64,000 bases of DNA from Corynebacterium senegalense. GTDB lineage: Bacteria; Actinomycetota; Actinomycetes; Mycobacteriales; Mycobacteriaceae. This document shows positions 11,936-22,590 of the stretch, piece by piece. The notes below the pieces were generated by a model. That model worked only from the letters and a program-made list of their open reading frames with translations, ran no database searches and had not been told where the DNA came from. Location of the stretch: positions 2,200,125 through 2,264,124 of the forward strand of contig NZ_LS990887.1 of the NCBI RefSeq assembly GCF_900411315.1, written 5' to 3'. Numbering within the stretch: the stretch's first letter is position 1; each line of letters begins with the position of its first letter. A program made the position numbers and the translations under genes.

Positions 11936-11941
11936 TGTAGT
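11936..11941 (+). promoter_or_regulatory. candidate -10 of yceD (leaderless)
   Basis: TGTAGT seven bases before the ATG at 11949, inside the partly repeated TGTAGTGTAGT; TAGTGT three bases earlier is an alternative. No ribosome binding site is visible. Confidence 0.35.
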
Positions 11942-11948
11942 GGCTGTT

Positions 11949-12485
11949 ATGGCTACTAATCCCTTTGTTTTCGACGTCGCTGAGGCGCTGGGGGGCGACG
12001 GCCTGCCGGTCACGTTCACCCAGACCGGCCCCTCACCCTCGCGCATCGGCCCGGAGATGATCGCCCTGCCCGAGGGCGGGGAGGTCACCGTCGAAGCCGT
12101 CGTCACGCCGCTCGGTTCGGGCGTCATGGTCGACGCCACGGCCACCGGCCGCCTGGCGGGGGAGTGCGCCCGCTGCCTGGCCCCGCTCACGCCCGAGTTT
12201 GACGTCACGGTCAACCAGGTCTTCTCCGGCGGCGGGGACTTCATCGTCGGCGACCCGGAGGCCGAGGAGGACAAGGGCTCGGGGGACGAGGTCCCGGAGA
12301 TGGTGGGCACCACCGTCGACCTGGAGCAGGCGTTCGTGGACGAGATGGGGATGAACCTGCCGTTCAACCCCACCTGCCTGCCGGAGTGCGCGGCGGACTC
12401 GGAGGTGCCGGAGCCGGACGGGGTCTCGGGGGAGGAGAACGACCTGCTCGATCCCCGCTGGGCCGGACTGGAGAAGTTCCTGTGA
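11949..12485 (+). CDS. yceD: YceD family (DUF177) protein
   Basis: 178-residue member of the DUF177/YceD family, a protein linked to 23S rRNA maturation in bacteria and plastids and almost always next to rnc or rpmF. It has the paired cysteines GECARCLAPL (middle) and CLPEC (near the C-terminus) expected for a zinc site, and the typical ending DPRWAGLEKF. The start is taken at ATG 11949; GTG 11940 is in frame. Its stop overlaps the rnc GTG start (GTGA), so the two are translationally coupled. rpmF is absent from this position. Confidence 0.88.
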   Translation: MATNPFVFDVAEALGGDGLPVTFTQTGPSPSRIGPEMIALPEGGEVTVEAVVTPLGSGVMVDATATGRLAGECARCLAPLTPEFDVTVNQVFSGGGDFIVGDPEAEEDKGSGDEVPEMVGTTVDLEQAFVDEMGMNLPFNPTCLPECAADSEVPEPDGVSGEENDLLDPRWAGLEKFL

Positions 12486-13246
12486 GCCGGCGCTCCCGGA
12501 AGAACAGGATCACCGGCGAGGAGGCCTGGGACGCGGGCTTCGCGGCCGTCGACCACGCCCCGCTGCTTGCCAGCCTCGGCGCGGAGGTCGAGCCGGAGCT
12601 TCTGCGTCTCGCCCTGACGCACCGCTCCTTCGCCAACGAGCACGACAACCTGCCGAACAACGAGCGCCTCGAGTTCGTCGGCGACGCCGTGCTGGGGCTG
12701 TCGGTGGCCAACGCGCTGTTCGAGCGCTACCCCTCGCGCCCGGAGTCGGATCTGTCCCCGATGCGCTCCCGGGTGGTCTCGCGCTACGCGCTGGCCGACG
12801 TCGCCCGGGAGATCGGCCTCGGCCCACACCTCCTGCTGGGCAAGGGCGAGGAGGTCACGGGCGGGCGCGACAAGGACTCCATTCTGGCCGACACCACCGA
12901 GGCCCTGCTCGGCGCGATCTACCGCCAGCACGGCTTCGAGGTGACGCGCGACGTCATCGTGCGGCTGTTCGGCAAGAAGATGGACGAGGCGCAGCCGAAC
13001 CAGGACTGGAAGACCGCCCTGCAGGAGCGCGTCGCCGAGCTGGGCGGGGAGCAGCCCGAGTACCGGGCCACCGTGGAGGGCCCCGAGCACGAGCAGGTCT
13101 TCACGGCGGACGTCCTCATCGAGGGGCAGTCGCGCGGCCGCGGCCGTGGGCAGAACAAGAAGACCGCGGAACAGAACGCCGCCCGCGAGGCCGTCTTCTT
13201 CCTCCACGACCACCCCGAGGTCGTCGCGCTCGCGAACAGGGGGTAG
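12482..13246 (+). CDS. rnc: ribonuclease III
   Basis: 254 residues. Cleaves double-stranded RNA, including the rRNA precursor. The RNase III signature NNERLEFVGDAVLGL is near residues 59-73, a second acidic segment DTTEALLGAIY follows, and a double-stranded RNA binding domain starts near residue 174 (DWKTALQERVAE) and runs to the end. The GTG start at 12482 overlaps the yceD stop; an upstream in-frame extension is rejected because it would overlap yceD by 100 bases. mutM follows after four bases. Confidence 0.95.
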   Translation: MSRRSRKNRITGEEAWDAGFAAVDHAPLLASLGAEVEPELLRLALTHRSFANEHDNLPNNERLEFVGDAVLGLSVANALFERYPSRPESDLSPMRSRVVSRYALADVAREIGLGPHLLLGKGEEVTGGRDKDSILADTTEALLGAIYRQHGFEVTRDVIVRLFGKKMDEAQPNQDWKTALQERVAELGGEQPEYRATVEGPEHEQVFTADVLIEGQSRGRGRGQNKKTAEQNAAREAVFFLHDHPEVVALANRG

Positions 13247-13250
13247 CCGG

Positions 13251-14096
13251 GTGCCGGAACTTCCCGAGGTGGAGGTGGTGCGCCGCGGCCTGGCGGACCA
13301 CGTCGTCGGTCGCACCTTCGGCACCGTCGAGGTGCTCCACCCGCGCGCGGCGCGCGGCAATTCCGTCGATCTGACCCAGGTCCTTCCCGGCCTGAGCGTC
13401 ACGGGGACGGGGAGGCGCGGCAAGTTCCTCTGGCTCGAGCTGTCGGACGGCGCAGCGCTCGTTGTCCACCTGCGCATGAGCGGCCAGATGCTCGTGGGGC
13501 AGCCGGGGGCGGTGCGCAGCCCGCACCTGCGGATTCGGGCGTCGATAGGCGATGGCGAGCTCGCGTTCGTGGACCAGCGGACCTTCGGCTCCTGGCAATA
13601 TGCCGCGCTTATCGACGACCCCCTGATGCCCACCGGGCGCCGCATCCCCGCAACAGTCACCCACGTCGCCCCCGACCCCTTCGAACCGGCCTTCGACCTG
13701 GTGGGCACTGCGCGGCTGATGAGGAAGCGGAACTCGGCGGTCAAGACGGTGCTGCTGGATCAGTCGCTGGTCAGCGGGATCGGCTCCATCTACGCCGACG
13801 AGGCGATGTGGGCGGCCGGGGTGAAACCCACCCGGCGGGCGCGCTCGCTGCGGCAGCGCGACGCGGTGCGGCTGCTGGAGGAGTCCCGCGCCGTGATGGC
13901 CCGAGCCCTCGAGCAGGGCGGGACGAGCTTCGACTCGCTCTACGTCAACGTCAACGGCGCCTCGGGGTACTTCTCACGCTCGCTCAACGCCTACGGGCGG
14001 GCGGGGTTGCCCTGCGCCAGGTGCGGCACCCCGCTGCGGCGCGTGGTGGTCAACGGTCGCTCGAGCCACCACTGCCCGGAGTGCCAGGTGCTGTAG
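13251..14096 (+). CDS. mutM: formamidopyrimidine-DNA glycosylase
   Basis: 281 residues. Excises 8-oxoguanine and other oxidised purines and nicks the abasic site. The mature N-terminus PELPEVEVVRRGL supplies the catalytic Pro-Glu, and a four-cysteine zinc finger (CARCG...HHCPECQ) closes the protein from about residue 256. The GTG at 13251 is chosen because Pro must follow the initiator methionine. It lies four bases after rnc in the sepIVA-yceD-rnc-mutM run. Confidence 0.96.
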   Translation: MPELPEVEVVRRGLADHVVGRTFGTVEVLHPRAARGNSVDLTQVLPGLSVTGTGRRGKFLWLELSDGAALVVHLRMSGQMLVGQPGAVRSPHLRIRASIGDGELAFVDQRTFGSWQYAALIDDPLMPTGRRIPATVTHVAPDPFEPAFDLVGTARLMRKRNSAVKTVLLDQSLVSGIGSIYADEAMWAAGVKPTRRARSLRQRDAVRLLEESRAVMARALEQGGTSFDSLYVNVNGASGYFSRSLNAYGRAGLPCARCGTPLRRVVVNGRSSHHCPECQVL

Positions 14097-14136
14097 TGAG
14101 CTGACAGCTCGGTGTGGTGATTCTGTGATCTACGCC

Positions 14137-14142
14137 TAAGAT
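14137..14142 (+). promoter_or_regulatory. candidate -10 of the AGCS symporter gene (leaderless)
   Basis: TAAGAT followed by seven bases and the ATG at 14150; no Shine-Dalgarno sequence. Confidence 0.4.
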
Positions 14143-14149
14143 CTCCCCC

Positions 14150-15646
<1,497 letters not shown>

Positions 15647-15659
15647 AACCCACACCCGA

Positions 15660-15665
15660 TACACT
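15660..15665 (+). promoter_or_regulatory. candidate -10 of acyP (leaderless)
   Basis: TACACT followed by seven bases and the ATG at 15673. Confidence 0.4.
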
Positions 15666-15672
15666 GGCCGTC

Positions 15673-15957
15673 ATGAGCGAAACGCGAATGACGGCCTTTG
15701 TGCACGGTCGGGTCCAGGGCGTGGGCTTCCGCTGGTGGACGCGCTCTCGCGCCCTCGAACTGGGCCTTACCGGCTACGCCCAGAACCTCGACGACGGGCG
15801 CGTGGAGGTGGTCGCCGAGGGCGCGGAAGGGGGCGTCGAGAAGCTTCTCGAGCTCCTGCGGGAAGAGCCCTCCACCGCGCAGCGGCCGGGGAGGGTCGAC
15901 ACCGTGGTCGAGCAGTACTCGCAGCCGCGCGGCGCGGAGGGCTTTGAGGAGCGGTAG
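15673..15957 (+). CDS. acyP: acylphosphatase
   Basis: 94 residues, the usual size. Hydrolyses acyl phosphates. The signature [20 protein letters not shown] holds the phosphate-binding arginine, and [17 protein letters not shown] holds the catalytic asparagine. The ATG at 15673 is used because the longer open frame runs antisense-like into the preceding gene. It directly precedes smc, as in mycobacteria. Confidence 0.93.
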   Translation: MSETRMTAFVHGRVQGVGFRWWTRSRALELGLTGYAQNLDDGRVEVVAEGAEGGVEKLLELLREEPSTAQRPGRVDTVVEQYSQPRGAEGFEER

Positions 15958-15970
15958 GGCCCGAACCCGC

Positions 15971-15976
15971 TAAAAT
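15971..15976 (+). promoter_or_regulatory. candidate -10 of smc (leaderless)
   Basis: TAAAAT seven bases before the smc ATG at 15984, with no ribosome binding site between. Confidence 0.45.
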
Positions 15977-15983
15977 CACCCCA

Positions 15984-18900
15984 ATGCACCTCAAATCGCT
16001 GACGCTCAAGGGCTTCAAGTCCTTCGCGTCTGCGACGACGATGAAATTCGAGCCCGGCATCTGCGCCGTGGTCGGACCGAACGGCTCGGGCAAGTCGAAC
16101 GTGGTGGACGCGCTGGCGTGGGTGATGGGCGAGCAGGGGGCGAAGAACCTGCGCGGCGGGAAGATGGAGGATGTCATCTTCGCTGGCGCGGGCGAGCGCA
16201 AACCCCTCGGGCGCGCGGAGGTCACACTGACCTTCGACAACTCGGACAAGCACCTTCCGATCGAGTACACCGAGGTGGCGATCACCCGCCGCATGTTCCG
16301 CGACGGGGCCTCCGAGTACGAGATCAACGGCGCGAAGGCGCGCCTGATGGACATCCAGGAGCTGCTCTCGGATTCCGGAATCGGCCGCGAGATGCACATC
16401 ATCGTCGGCCAGGGCAAACTCTCGGAAATCCTCGAGTCGCGCCCCGAGGACCGCCGCGCGTTCATCGAGGAGGCCGCCGGTGTGCTCAAGCACCGCCGTC
16501 GCAAGGAGAAGGCGCAGCGCAAGCTGGCCAGCATGCAGGGCAACCTCGACAGGCTCCAGGACCTCACGGACGAGCTGGGCAAGCAGCTCAAGCCCCTGGC
16601 CCGCCAAGCCGAGGCCGCCAAGCGCGCCGCGACGGTGCAGTCGACGCTTCGCGACGCCCGACTGACCCTCGCCGGGGACCAGGTGGTCACGCTGCGTGCC
16701 CAGCTTTCCGACGCCACCCGCAACGCGCAGATCCTCGCCGAGCAGGTCGAGACGGTTTCCGCCGCGCTGGAGGAGGCCGTGGAGGCGCAGGAGGCGATCG
16801 AGCAGGAGCAGCAGGACGTTCAGCCGCGCGCCGAGGAGGCGCAGCAGGTGTGGTTCGCCCTGTCGACGCTGGTGGAGCGCGCCGGGGCCACCGTGCGCAT
16901 CGCGACCGAGCGCGCCGGCAACGCCCGCGCCGAGGTGGCCTACCACGGGCAGGACCCGGATGACTTGGCCGCGCGCGCGGCCGCTGCCGACGAGCAGTTC
17001 GCCGAGGCCCTGGAGCAGGCGGAGGAGGCGGCGGAGCGCCTGGAGTCGGTCCGCGAGGAGGTCGCTGACCTGCAGAAGGCTTTCGACGAGGCGGAGCGCG
17101 AGCACCTCGCGCAGGTCCGGGCGATCGCCGACCGCCGCGAGGGCGTGGTCCGCCTGCTGGCGCAGGAGGAGTCGCAGAGCGCCGCGGTGGAGGCGGCCGA
17201 GGCGGAGATCGCCCGGCTGGGGGAGACGCTCGCCGAAACCCGGGAGCGCTCCCGCGCCGCGCAGCGCGAGGCCGCCGGTGTCGCCGAGCGCCTCGCCGAC
17301 CTGGAGGCGGAGCGCGACCCGCTGGACGAGGCTCACGTGCGCGCCTACACCGAGTCCGGCGCCGCCGAGAAGCGACTGGAGCAGCTGCGGGCCGCCCAGC
17401 TCGAGCGGGAGCGCGCGGTGTTCACCCTTTCCGCGCGCATCGACACCCTGCGCGAGCAGACCCCGAAGGGCGCGGCGGCTGATGTGCTGGGGGAGGGCTT
17501 CGCGCGTCTCGCTGGGCTGCTCACGGCGCGCGACGGCACCTCGACGGCGCTCGCGGCGGTGCTCGGGCCCTACGCGGAGGCGCTCGTCGGCAGCGCGGAG
17601 GACGTGGTGGACAGGCTCGCCGCAGCGGAGCGCACGGTGGTGATCCGCCCGGAGGGCGGCGGCACGTGGCGCCTCGACAGCGACCGGCAGGTGGACTGGC
17701 TCCTCGACCACCTCGACGTAGCCCCCGAGATCCGGGGCCCGCTGACGCGCCTGCTCGTCGACGTCGCCCTCGCAGACACCCCGGAGCACGCCCGCCGCCT
17801 CGTCGAGTCGGATCCCCGGCTGCGCGCCGTCACCCGCGAGGGCGTCGTGGTCGGCGAGGGCTGGGTGGCGGCCGGGTCGGGCCGCGCCACCTCCGTTGAG
17901 CTCAGCGGGGACATCGACCGCGCCACCGCCGAGCTCGAGGTCGCCCAGGCCCAGCTGGAGGAGCTCTCCGGCACGTTGGAGGGGGCGAAGATCGCGGCGG
18001 AGGACGCCCGCGTCGCGGCGGCTGGTGCGAAGGCGGCGCTGCGCGAGCACGACACGAACCTTGAGGCGTGGCGCCGCGACCACCAGCGCCTGCAGAAGCA
18101 GCTGGAGGCGAACGAGGCCGAGCACAGGCGCGCCAGCGACCGCGCCACCGAGGCGGAGGCGCGCCTGGCCGAGCGCCGCAGAGAGCTCGCCGAGACCCGC
18201 GAGCGCCTCGCCCGCGTCGATGGTGAAGACAACCCGGACGAGCCCTCCACCGCGGAGCGCGACCGCGCCAGCGCTGCCCTGGGCCAGGCCAAGGCCGTGG
18301 AGATGGAGGCCACCCTCGCCGCCCGCAGCGCCCAGCAGGCCGCGGACTCCCTCTCGGGCCGGGGTGACGCCCTGCGGCGGCAGGCGGAGCACGAGCGCCA
18401 GGCGAAGGCCCGCCACGAGGCCGCGGTGGCGAAGCGCCGCGCGCAGGCGGAGCTGGCCCGCGTCGTGGCGGGGCACGCCCGCGACATCGTGGCACGTGCC
18501 ACCGCCGCGCTCGAGCGCGCCACCGCGGAGCGCGACGAGCTCGCCGCGACCGTCAACTCGTTGCGCGCCCAGCTGCAGCAGGCCCGGTCGAAGGTCAGCG
18601 CGACCCGCCAACAGCTCGAGCGGCTGACGGACAGCGCGCACTCCTCCGACATCGCCCGCTCGCAGGCGCAGGTCCGCATCGATGAGGCGGAGGCGAAGAT
18701 CACGGAGTCTCTCGGCATCGCCATCTCCGACCTCCTCGCCGGATACACCCCCGGCGAGGATTTCGACCGCGCCGCCGAGGAGCGCCGCCTGCGCCAGGCC
18801 GAGAAGGACCTGCGTGCGCTGGGCAAGGTCAACCCCCTCGCGCTCGAGGAGTACAAGGCACTCGAGGAGCGCTACAGCTTCCTGTCCACGCAGCTTGACG

Positions 18901-19424
18901 ACGTCATCCAGGCGCGCCGGGACCTCAGCGGCGTCATCACCGAAGTGGACGCCCAGATCCTCCAGCTGTTCACCGACGCGTGGCGCGACGTGGAGGCCGA
19001 GTTCCCCCGGGTCTTCCAGACGCTCTTCCCGGGCGGCGAGGCCCGCCTCGTCCTCACCGAGCCGGAGGACATGCTCGCCACCGGCATCGAGATCGAGGCC
19101 CGCCCGCCCGGCAAGCGGGTCAAGCGCCTTTCCCTGCTGTCGGGCGGGGAGAAGTCGCTGACGGCGCTGGCGTTTTTGGTGGCGATCTTCCGCGCGCGCC
19201 CCAGCCCGTTCTACGTGCTCGACGAGGTCGAGGCCGCGCTCGACGACGTCAACCTGCGCCGCCTCATCGCCCTGCTCGAGGAGCTGCGCCGCGACTCCCA
19301 GCTGCTGGTGATCACCCACCAGAAGCCCACGATGGACGTCGCGAACGTCCTCTACGGCGTCACGATGCGCGGCGACGGTGTCACCCGCGTCATCTCCCAG
19401 CGGATGAACCCCGCCGGGGAGTAA
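15984..19424 (+). CDS. smc: chromosome segregation protein SMC
   Basis: 1146-residue ATPase of the SMC-ScpAB condensin that organises and segregates the chromosome. Walker A (VGPNGSGKSNVVDALAW) is near residues 31-46; long coiled coils flank a hinge at roughly residues 490-640; the ABC signature LSGGEKSLTALAF is near residue 1050 and Walker B FYVLDEVEAALDD near 1075. All key residues are present and length is normal. It is followed by ftsY after 30 bases. scpA and scpB are not in the window. Confidence 0.97.
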   Translation: MHLKSLTLKGFKSFASATTMKFEPGICAVVGPNGSGKSNVVDALAWVMGEQGAKNLRGGKMEDVIFAGAGERKPLGRAEVTLTFDNSDKHLPIEYTEVAITRRMFRDGASEYEINGAKARLMDIQELLSDSGIGREMHIIVGQGKLSEILESRPEDRRAFIEEAAGVLKHRRRKEKAQRKLASMQGNLDRLQDLTDELGKQLKPLARQAEAAKRAATVQSTLRDARLTLAGDQVVTLRAQLSDATRNAQILAEQVETVSAALEEAVEAQEAIEQEQQDVQPRAEEAQQVWFALSTLVERAGATVRIATERAGNARAEVAYHGQDPDDLAARAAAADEQFAEALEQAEEAAERLESVREEVADLQKAFDEAEREHLAQVRAIADRREGVVRLLAQEESQSAAVEAAEAEIARLGETLAETRERSRAAQREAAGVAERLADLEAERDPLDEAHVRAYTESGAAEKRLEQLRAAQLERERAVFTLSARIDTLREQTPKGAAADVLGEGFARLAGLLTARDGTSTALAAVLGPYAEALVGSAEDVVDRLAAAERTVVIRPEGGGTWRLDSDRQVDWLLDHLDVAPEIRGPLTRLLVDVALADTPEHARRLVESDPRLRAVTREGVVVGEGWVAAGSGRATSVELSGDIDRATAELEVAQAQLEELSGTLEGAKIAAEDARVAAAGAKAALREHDTNLEAWRRDHQRLQKQLEANEAEHRRASDRATEAEARLAERRRELAETRERLARVDGEDNPDEPSTAERDRASAALGQAKAVEMEATLAARSAQQAADSLSGRGDALRRQAEHERQAKARHEAAVAKRRAQAELARVVAGHARDIVARATAALERATAERDELAATVNSLRAQLQQARSKVSATRQQLERLTDSAHSSDIARSQAQVRIDEAEAKITESLGIAISDLLAGYTPGEDFDRAAEERRLRQAEKDLRALGKVNPLALEEYKALEERYSFLSTQLDDVIQARRDLSGVITEVDAQILQLFTDAWRDVEAEFPRVFQTLFPGGEARLVLTEPEDMLATGIEIEARPPGKRVKRLSLLSGGEKSLTALAFLVAIFRARPSPFYVLDEVEAALDDVNLRRLIALLEELRRDSQLLVITHQKPTMDVANVLYGVTMRGDGVTRVISQRMNPAGE

Positions 19425-19450
19425 TCGCGCGCGACGCACCGGGTTGCTGG

Positions 19451-19456
19451 CACTAT
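19451..19456 (+). promoter_or_regulatory. candidate -10 of ftsY
   Basis: CACTAT followed by seven bases and the ATG at 19464; this spacing favours the second of two in-frame ATGs (19455, 19464) as the leaderless start. Confidence 0.3.
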
Positions 19457-19463
19457 GGACACC

Positions 19464-21071
19464 ATGACTAGTACGACCCTTCTCTGGATCATCGTTGCCC
19501 TGGTGGCGCTCGTCCTCATCGTCGCGGGCGTGATCGTCGCCGGCAACCGCCGCAAGAAGTCGAAGACGGTGACCTTCGAAAAGAAGGAGGAGCCGAAGGA
19601 GCTGACCCAGCAGGATAAGTCTGGCAACTACCAGGCCACGGGCGGATTCAACTTCGCTCCCGCGGCCGCCCAGCCCGATCTCGTCCGCCGCGACGGCAGC
19701 ACCGTCGCATCCAAGGCTGATGAGGCGCCCAAGGTCGCGGAGACGCCGAAGGAGCCCGTCGCCCCGGACGACCCCGAGTTCGAGGCCGCGTCCGCGCCGG
19801 TAGAGCCTGAGGTTGCGGAGCTGGTTGAGAAGGTGGAGCCGGTAGAGCCCGCTAAGCCTGCCGAGCCGGCGGAGCCCCAGGCGGAGCCGGCTGAGGAGGT
19901 TGAGCCCGTAGAGCCCGCTCAGCCCACCGAACCCGCGCAGGACCAGGCAGCGGAGCCGGTTGAGGAGGTGGAGCCTGTAGAGCCCGCGGACGTCGATAAG
20001 CAGCGTGCCGTGGAGGAGGAAGCCGAGGAGGCCGCCGAGGCCGCTGCTGTGACCGCGGAGGCGGCCGACGAGGCGCTCCGCGAGGGGGCCGAGCCGTCGG
20101 AGGACGCGGTTGTGGCGGAGCCCGAGCCGGGCGAGCCCCTCGATGAGATTGAGCCGGCCGCGGGGCGCATCGGCAAGCTGCGCGGGCGCCTGTCCCGCTC
20201 GCAGAACGCGATTGGCCAGGGGCTTCTCGGCATCCTCACCGCGGGCGACCTCGACGAGGACGCTTGGGAGGAGATCGAGGACACCCTCATCATGGCGGAC
20301 CTCGGCGCGCAGCTGACCATGAAGGTGACCGACAGCCTGCGCGAGAAGATCGCCGAGCGTGGCGTGACCTCCGAGGCCGAGGCCCGGGCGATGCTGCGCG
20401 AGACCCTCATCGAGGCCGCGCGGCCCGAGATGGACCGCTCCATCAAGGCCATGCCTAACGACGGCAAACCCGCCGTCATCCTTGTTGTCGGCGTCAACGG
20501 CACCGGCAAGACCACCACGACCGGCAAGCTGGCGCGAGTCCTCGTCTCGATGGGGCACTCCGTGGTTCTCGGCGCCGCTGACACCTTCCGCGCGGCTGCG
20601 GCGGATCAGCTGGAAACCTGGGGGCGCCGCGTGGGTGCCTCCACCGTGCGCGGCAAGGAGGGTGCGGACCCGGCGGCCGTGGCCTTCGATGCAGTCGCCA
20701 CCGGCGTGGACCAGGGCGCGGACGTGGTCCTGGTGGACACCGCGGGCCGCCTGCACACCGCGACCGGCCTGATGGACCAGCTGGGCAAGGTCAAGAGGGT
20801 CGTGGAGAAGAAGACCCATGTTGACGAGGTTTTGCTTGTTCTCGACGCGACGGTCGGGCAGAACGGCATCACGCAGGCGAGGGTTTTCCGGGACGTTGTG
20901 GACATCACTGGCGTGGTGCTGACCAAGCTGGACGGCACCGCGAAGGGCGGCATTGTCTTCCAGGTCCAGGAAGAACTGGGTGTGCCCGTCAAGCTCGTCG
21001 GCCTCGGCGAGGGCGCGGATGATCTGGCTCCCTTCGAGGTAGAGAGCTTCGTCGACGCCTTGCTCGGGTAG
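19464..21071 (+). CDS. ftsY: signal recognition particle receptor FtsY
   Basis: About 535 residues. SRP receptor GTPase that docks ribosome-nascent chain complexes at the membrane. An N-terminal hydrophobic helix (TLLWIIVALVALVLIVAGVI) is followed by basic residues, then a ~150-residue acidic linker rich in EPVEP repeats, then the NG domain: P-loop GVNGTGKTTTTGKLA near residue 342, DTFRAAAADQLETWG, DTAGRLHT near 425 and TKLDGTAKGG near 486. The N-terminal transmembrane anchor is usual in Actinobacteria. The start at 19464 is preferred over 19455. A hairpin terminator follows. Confidence 0.96.
   Translation: MTSTTLLWIIVALVALVLIVAGVIVAGNRRKKSKTVTFEKKEEPKELTQQDKSGNYQATGGFNFAPAAAQPDLVRRDGSTVASKADEAPKVAETPKEPVAPDDPEFEAASAPVEPEVAELVEKVEPVEPAKPAEPAEPQAEPAEEVEPVEPAQPTEPAQDQAAEPVEEVEPVEPADVDKQRAVEEEAEEAAEAAAVTAEAADEALREGAEPSEDAVVAEPEPGEPLDEIEPAAGRIGKLRGRLSRSQNAIGQGLLGILTAGDLDEDAWEEIEDTLIMADLGAQLTMKVTDSLREKIAERGVTSEAEARAMLRETLIEAARPEMDRSIKAMPNDGKPAVILVVGVNGTGKTTTTGKLARVLVSMGHSVVLGAADTFRAAAADQLETWGRRVGASTVRGKEGADPAAVAFDAVATGVDQGADVVLVDTAGRLHTATGLMDQLGKVKRVVEKKTHVDEVLLVLDATVGQNGITQARVFRDVVDITGVVLTKLDGTAKGGIVFQVQEELGVPVKLVGLGEGADDLAPFEVESFVDALLG
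19881..19987 (+). repeat. two 38-base direct repeats in the FtsY acidic linker
   Basis: Positions 19881-19918 and 19950-19987 differ at about three bases, offset by 69 bases (23 codons), and encode AEPAEEVEPVEPA and AEPVEEVEPVEPA. They look like an in-frame tandem duplication. Confidence 0.75.
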
Positions 21072-21083
21072 TTCGTTTGTGGT

Positions 21084-21111
21084 GTAGGCCCTGCCGTTCG
21101 GTGGGGCCTAC
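21084..21111. terminator. bidirectional hairpin between ftsY and the HNH gene
   Basis: An 8-bp perfect stem GTAGGCCC / GGGCCTAC (21084-21091 and 21104-21111). The right arm contains the HNH gene stop codon. No long T-run is seen on either side. Confidence 0.6.
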
Positions 21112-22532
21112 ATTGCGTTGGCCAGCGGTTCGTCGGCCGTGGTATCGAGGGGGTCGGGGTAGGGAGGCTCGTGCGGGTCCGGTTCGGGTGGGAGCCAGGA
21201 GGTGTCGGGCTGGGGCGCAAAGTCGAAGGTGAGGCCGTATTCCCGTTCCAGTGCGCGGATCCCGGTGAGGCATTCTTCGAGGTCTCCGGTTTCGTCGTAG
21301 GTGTCACACAAGGTGTGGCAGGCGGCGTGGAAGCGCTCCACGGTGGCCCGTTCGTGGCGCTCCTGGGCGAGGCTGACCGCCCAGCGGGGGTTGGTGGGGG
21401 TTGTGTGGTGGCGGATGATGGAGTCTGTGGCGGCGGTGGTCCAGGTGCCGTTGGGGAAGAGCCAGATGATGTCTCCAGTGTGGGGATCGGGGATGTAGAA
21501 GGCGCGCTTGTCTGTTTTCGTGTTGTGGTGGTGTTGGCACAGGGGATACAGATTGGCGGGAGTAGTGGGTCCGCCCTGGTCGTGGGGGATGCGGTGATCG
21601 AGCTGACAGCGGTGGGCCGGCTGGTGGCAGTCGGGGTAGATGCACGTGGGGTTGCGGGCGTGGATGTAGGCGGCCATGGCGTCGGTGGGTCGATAGGCGT
21701 CGGTGTGCGCCTCGCTGGCTGCGTCGAGATTGATGGTGCGGGGCGGACTGGCGTCGTAGATGCGGTGAAGTGTTTCGAGGTCATCGGCGGTTGCGGGGCC
21801 GAAGCCGGGGATGTGTGGGGTCTGGCCGGGAGTGGTGGGGGTGTAGAGGTAGATCACGGGTTGTACCGCGGGGGTGATGTCGCCAGCGAGGAGCTTGATG
21901 ATGGCGTCGGGCAGAGAGAGCTTGTGGTGGCGGGCGGTCGCGGTCAGGTGTGCGCGGATTCCCGCCATGGTGGCGTTGTTGGTGGTGAGCGTGAGTTCGC
22001 CGAGGGGCTGGCCGTTGATGTTGATGGGATAGATGCTGGCCTGCGTGGCGGTGGGGATGGAACGCTTCTTTCGCGCGACGGGGTCGAAGTTGACCGATGC
22101 GTCGATGGTGGCAATCAGGCGGCGCAGGCGGCGGGTGATCGCCCAGATGGTCGGCAACGGGCGCGTCGGGTGGGTGGGGGAGAGCATGTCGCTGAGCATG
22201 GCGTCGATAGTCTGCCAGACTTCTTCGGAGGTATCGGCGGGCAGGACGTTGAGGGTGCGGTCGATGGCATTGAGGCGAGGGATGTCCAGGTGTTTGTGGC
22301 GGTTGTGCAGTTCCCGTAATTGGGGCAGGTCGCGCAAGCGCGCGTAGGCGAAGATGCCGTTTTCGACGTAGCTTTTGCCCCGCCGGGTGAGCAGCATCGT
22401 TTCGGTGGTGATCTCTTCGACGTCACCGTCGAGGATGTCGTCGTCGGGGTCGGCGAAGCGGCGGAAGATGAGGTGCTCGCCGTCGATGATGAGTTGTGCC
22501 CCCGCCAGGCGCGGGTCAGTGCGCTGGTCCAT
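21108..22532 (-). CDS. DUF222 / HNH endonuclease domain protein
   Basis: 474 residues: an N-terminal DUF222-type helical region, then an HNH nuclease site near residues 297-335 (two CxxC-like cysteine pairs, QLDHRIPHDQGG, NLYPLCQHHHNTKT), then an acidic, proline-rich tail. This family (13E12-repeat-like in mycobacteria) is multi-copy and scattered in actinobacterial genomes; its role is unknown, with mobile-element or DNA-repair functions suggested. By eye the gene is less GC-rich than its neighbours, and it interrupts the conserved ftsY-amtB order, so it is probably acquired. The HNH residues look intact. Confidence 0.85.
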   Translation of the reverse strand: MDQRTDPRLAGAQLIIDGEHLIFRRFADPDDDILDGDVEEITTETMLLTRRGKSYVENGIFAYARLRDLPQLRELHNRHKHLDIPRLNAIDRTLNVLPADTSEEVWQTIDAMLSDMLSPTHPTRPLPTIWAITRRLRRLIATIDASVNFDPVARKKRSIPTATQASIYPININGQPLGELTLTTNNATMAGIRAHLTATARHHKLSLPDAIIKLLAGDITPAVQPVIYLYTPTTPGQTPHIPGFGPATADDLETLHRIYDASPPRTINLDAASEAHTDAYRPTDAMAAYIHARNPTCIYPDCHQPAHRCQLDHRIPHDQGGPTTPANLYPLCQHHHNTKTDKRAFYIPDPHTGDIIWLFPNGTWTTAATDSIIRHHTTPTNPRWAVSLAQERHERATVERFHAACHTLCDTYDETGDLEECLTGIRALEREYGLTFDFAPQPDTSWLPPEPDPHEPPYPDPLDTTADEPLANAM

Positions 22533-22561
22533 GTATATGTCCCCCTTGTTTTCCTGCTTTT

Positions 22562-22590
22562 ATTATATCGAACATATGAACGGCTCGAAA
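22562..22590 (-). promoter_or_regulatory. promoter of the HNH gene
   Basis: On the minus strand TTTCGA (22585-22590), 17 bases, then a perfect TATAAT (22562-22567); the start codon is at 22532 after a GGGGG ribosome binding site. The region is AT-rich compared with the rest of the window. Confidence 0.5.

Noticed and set aside
15774..20819. A 1681-codon open frame on the minus strand opposite smc and ftsY
   Set aside because: Shadow of the codon bias of smc and ftsY; the product is low-complexity Leu/Arg/Gly and has no domain.
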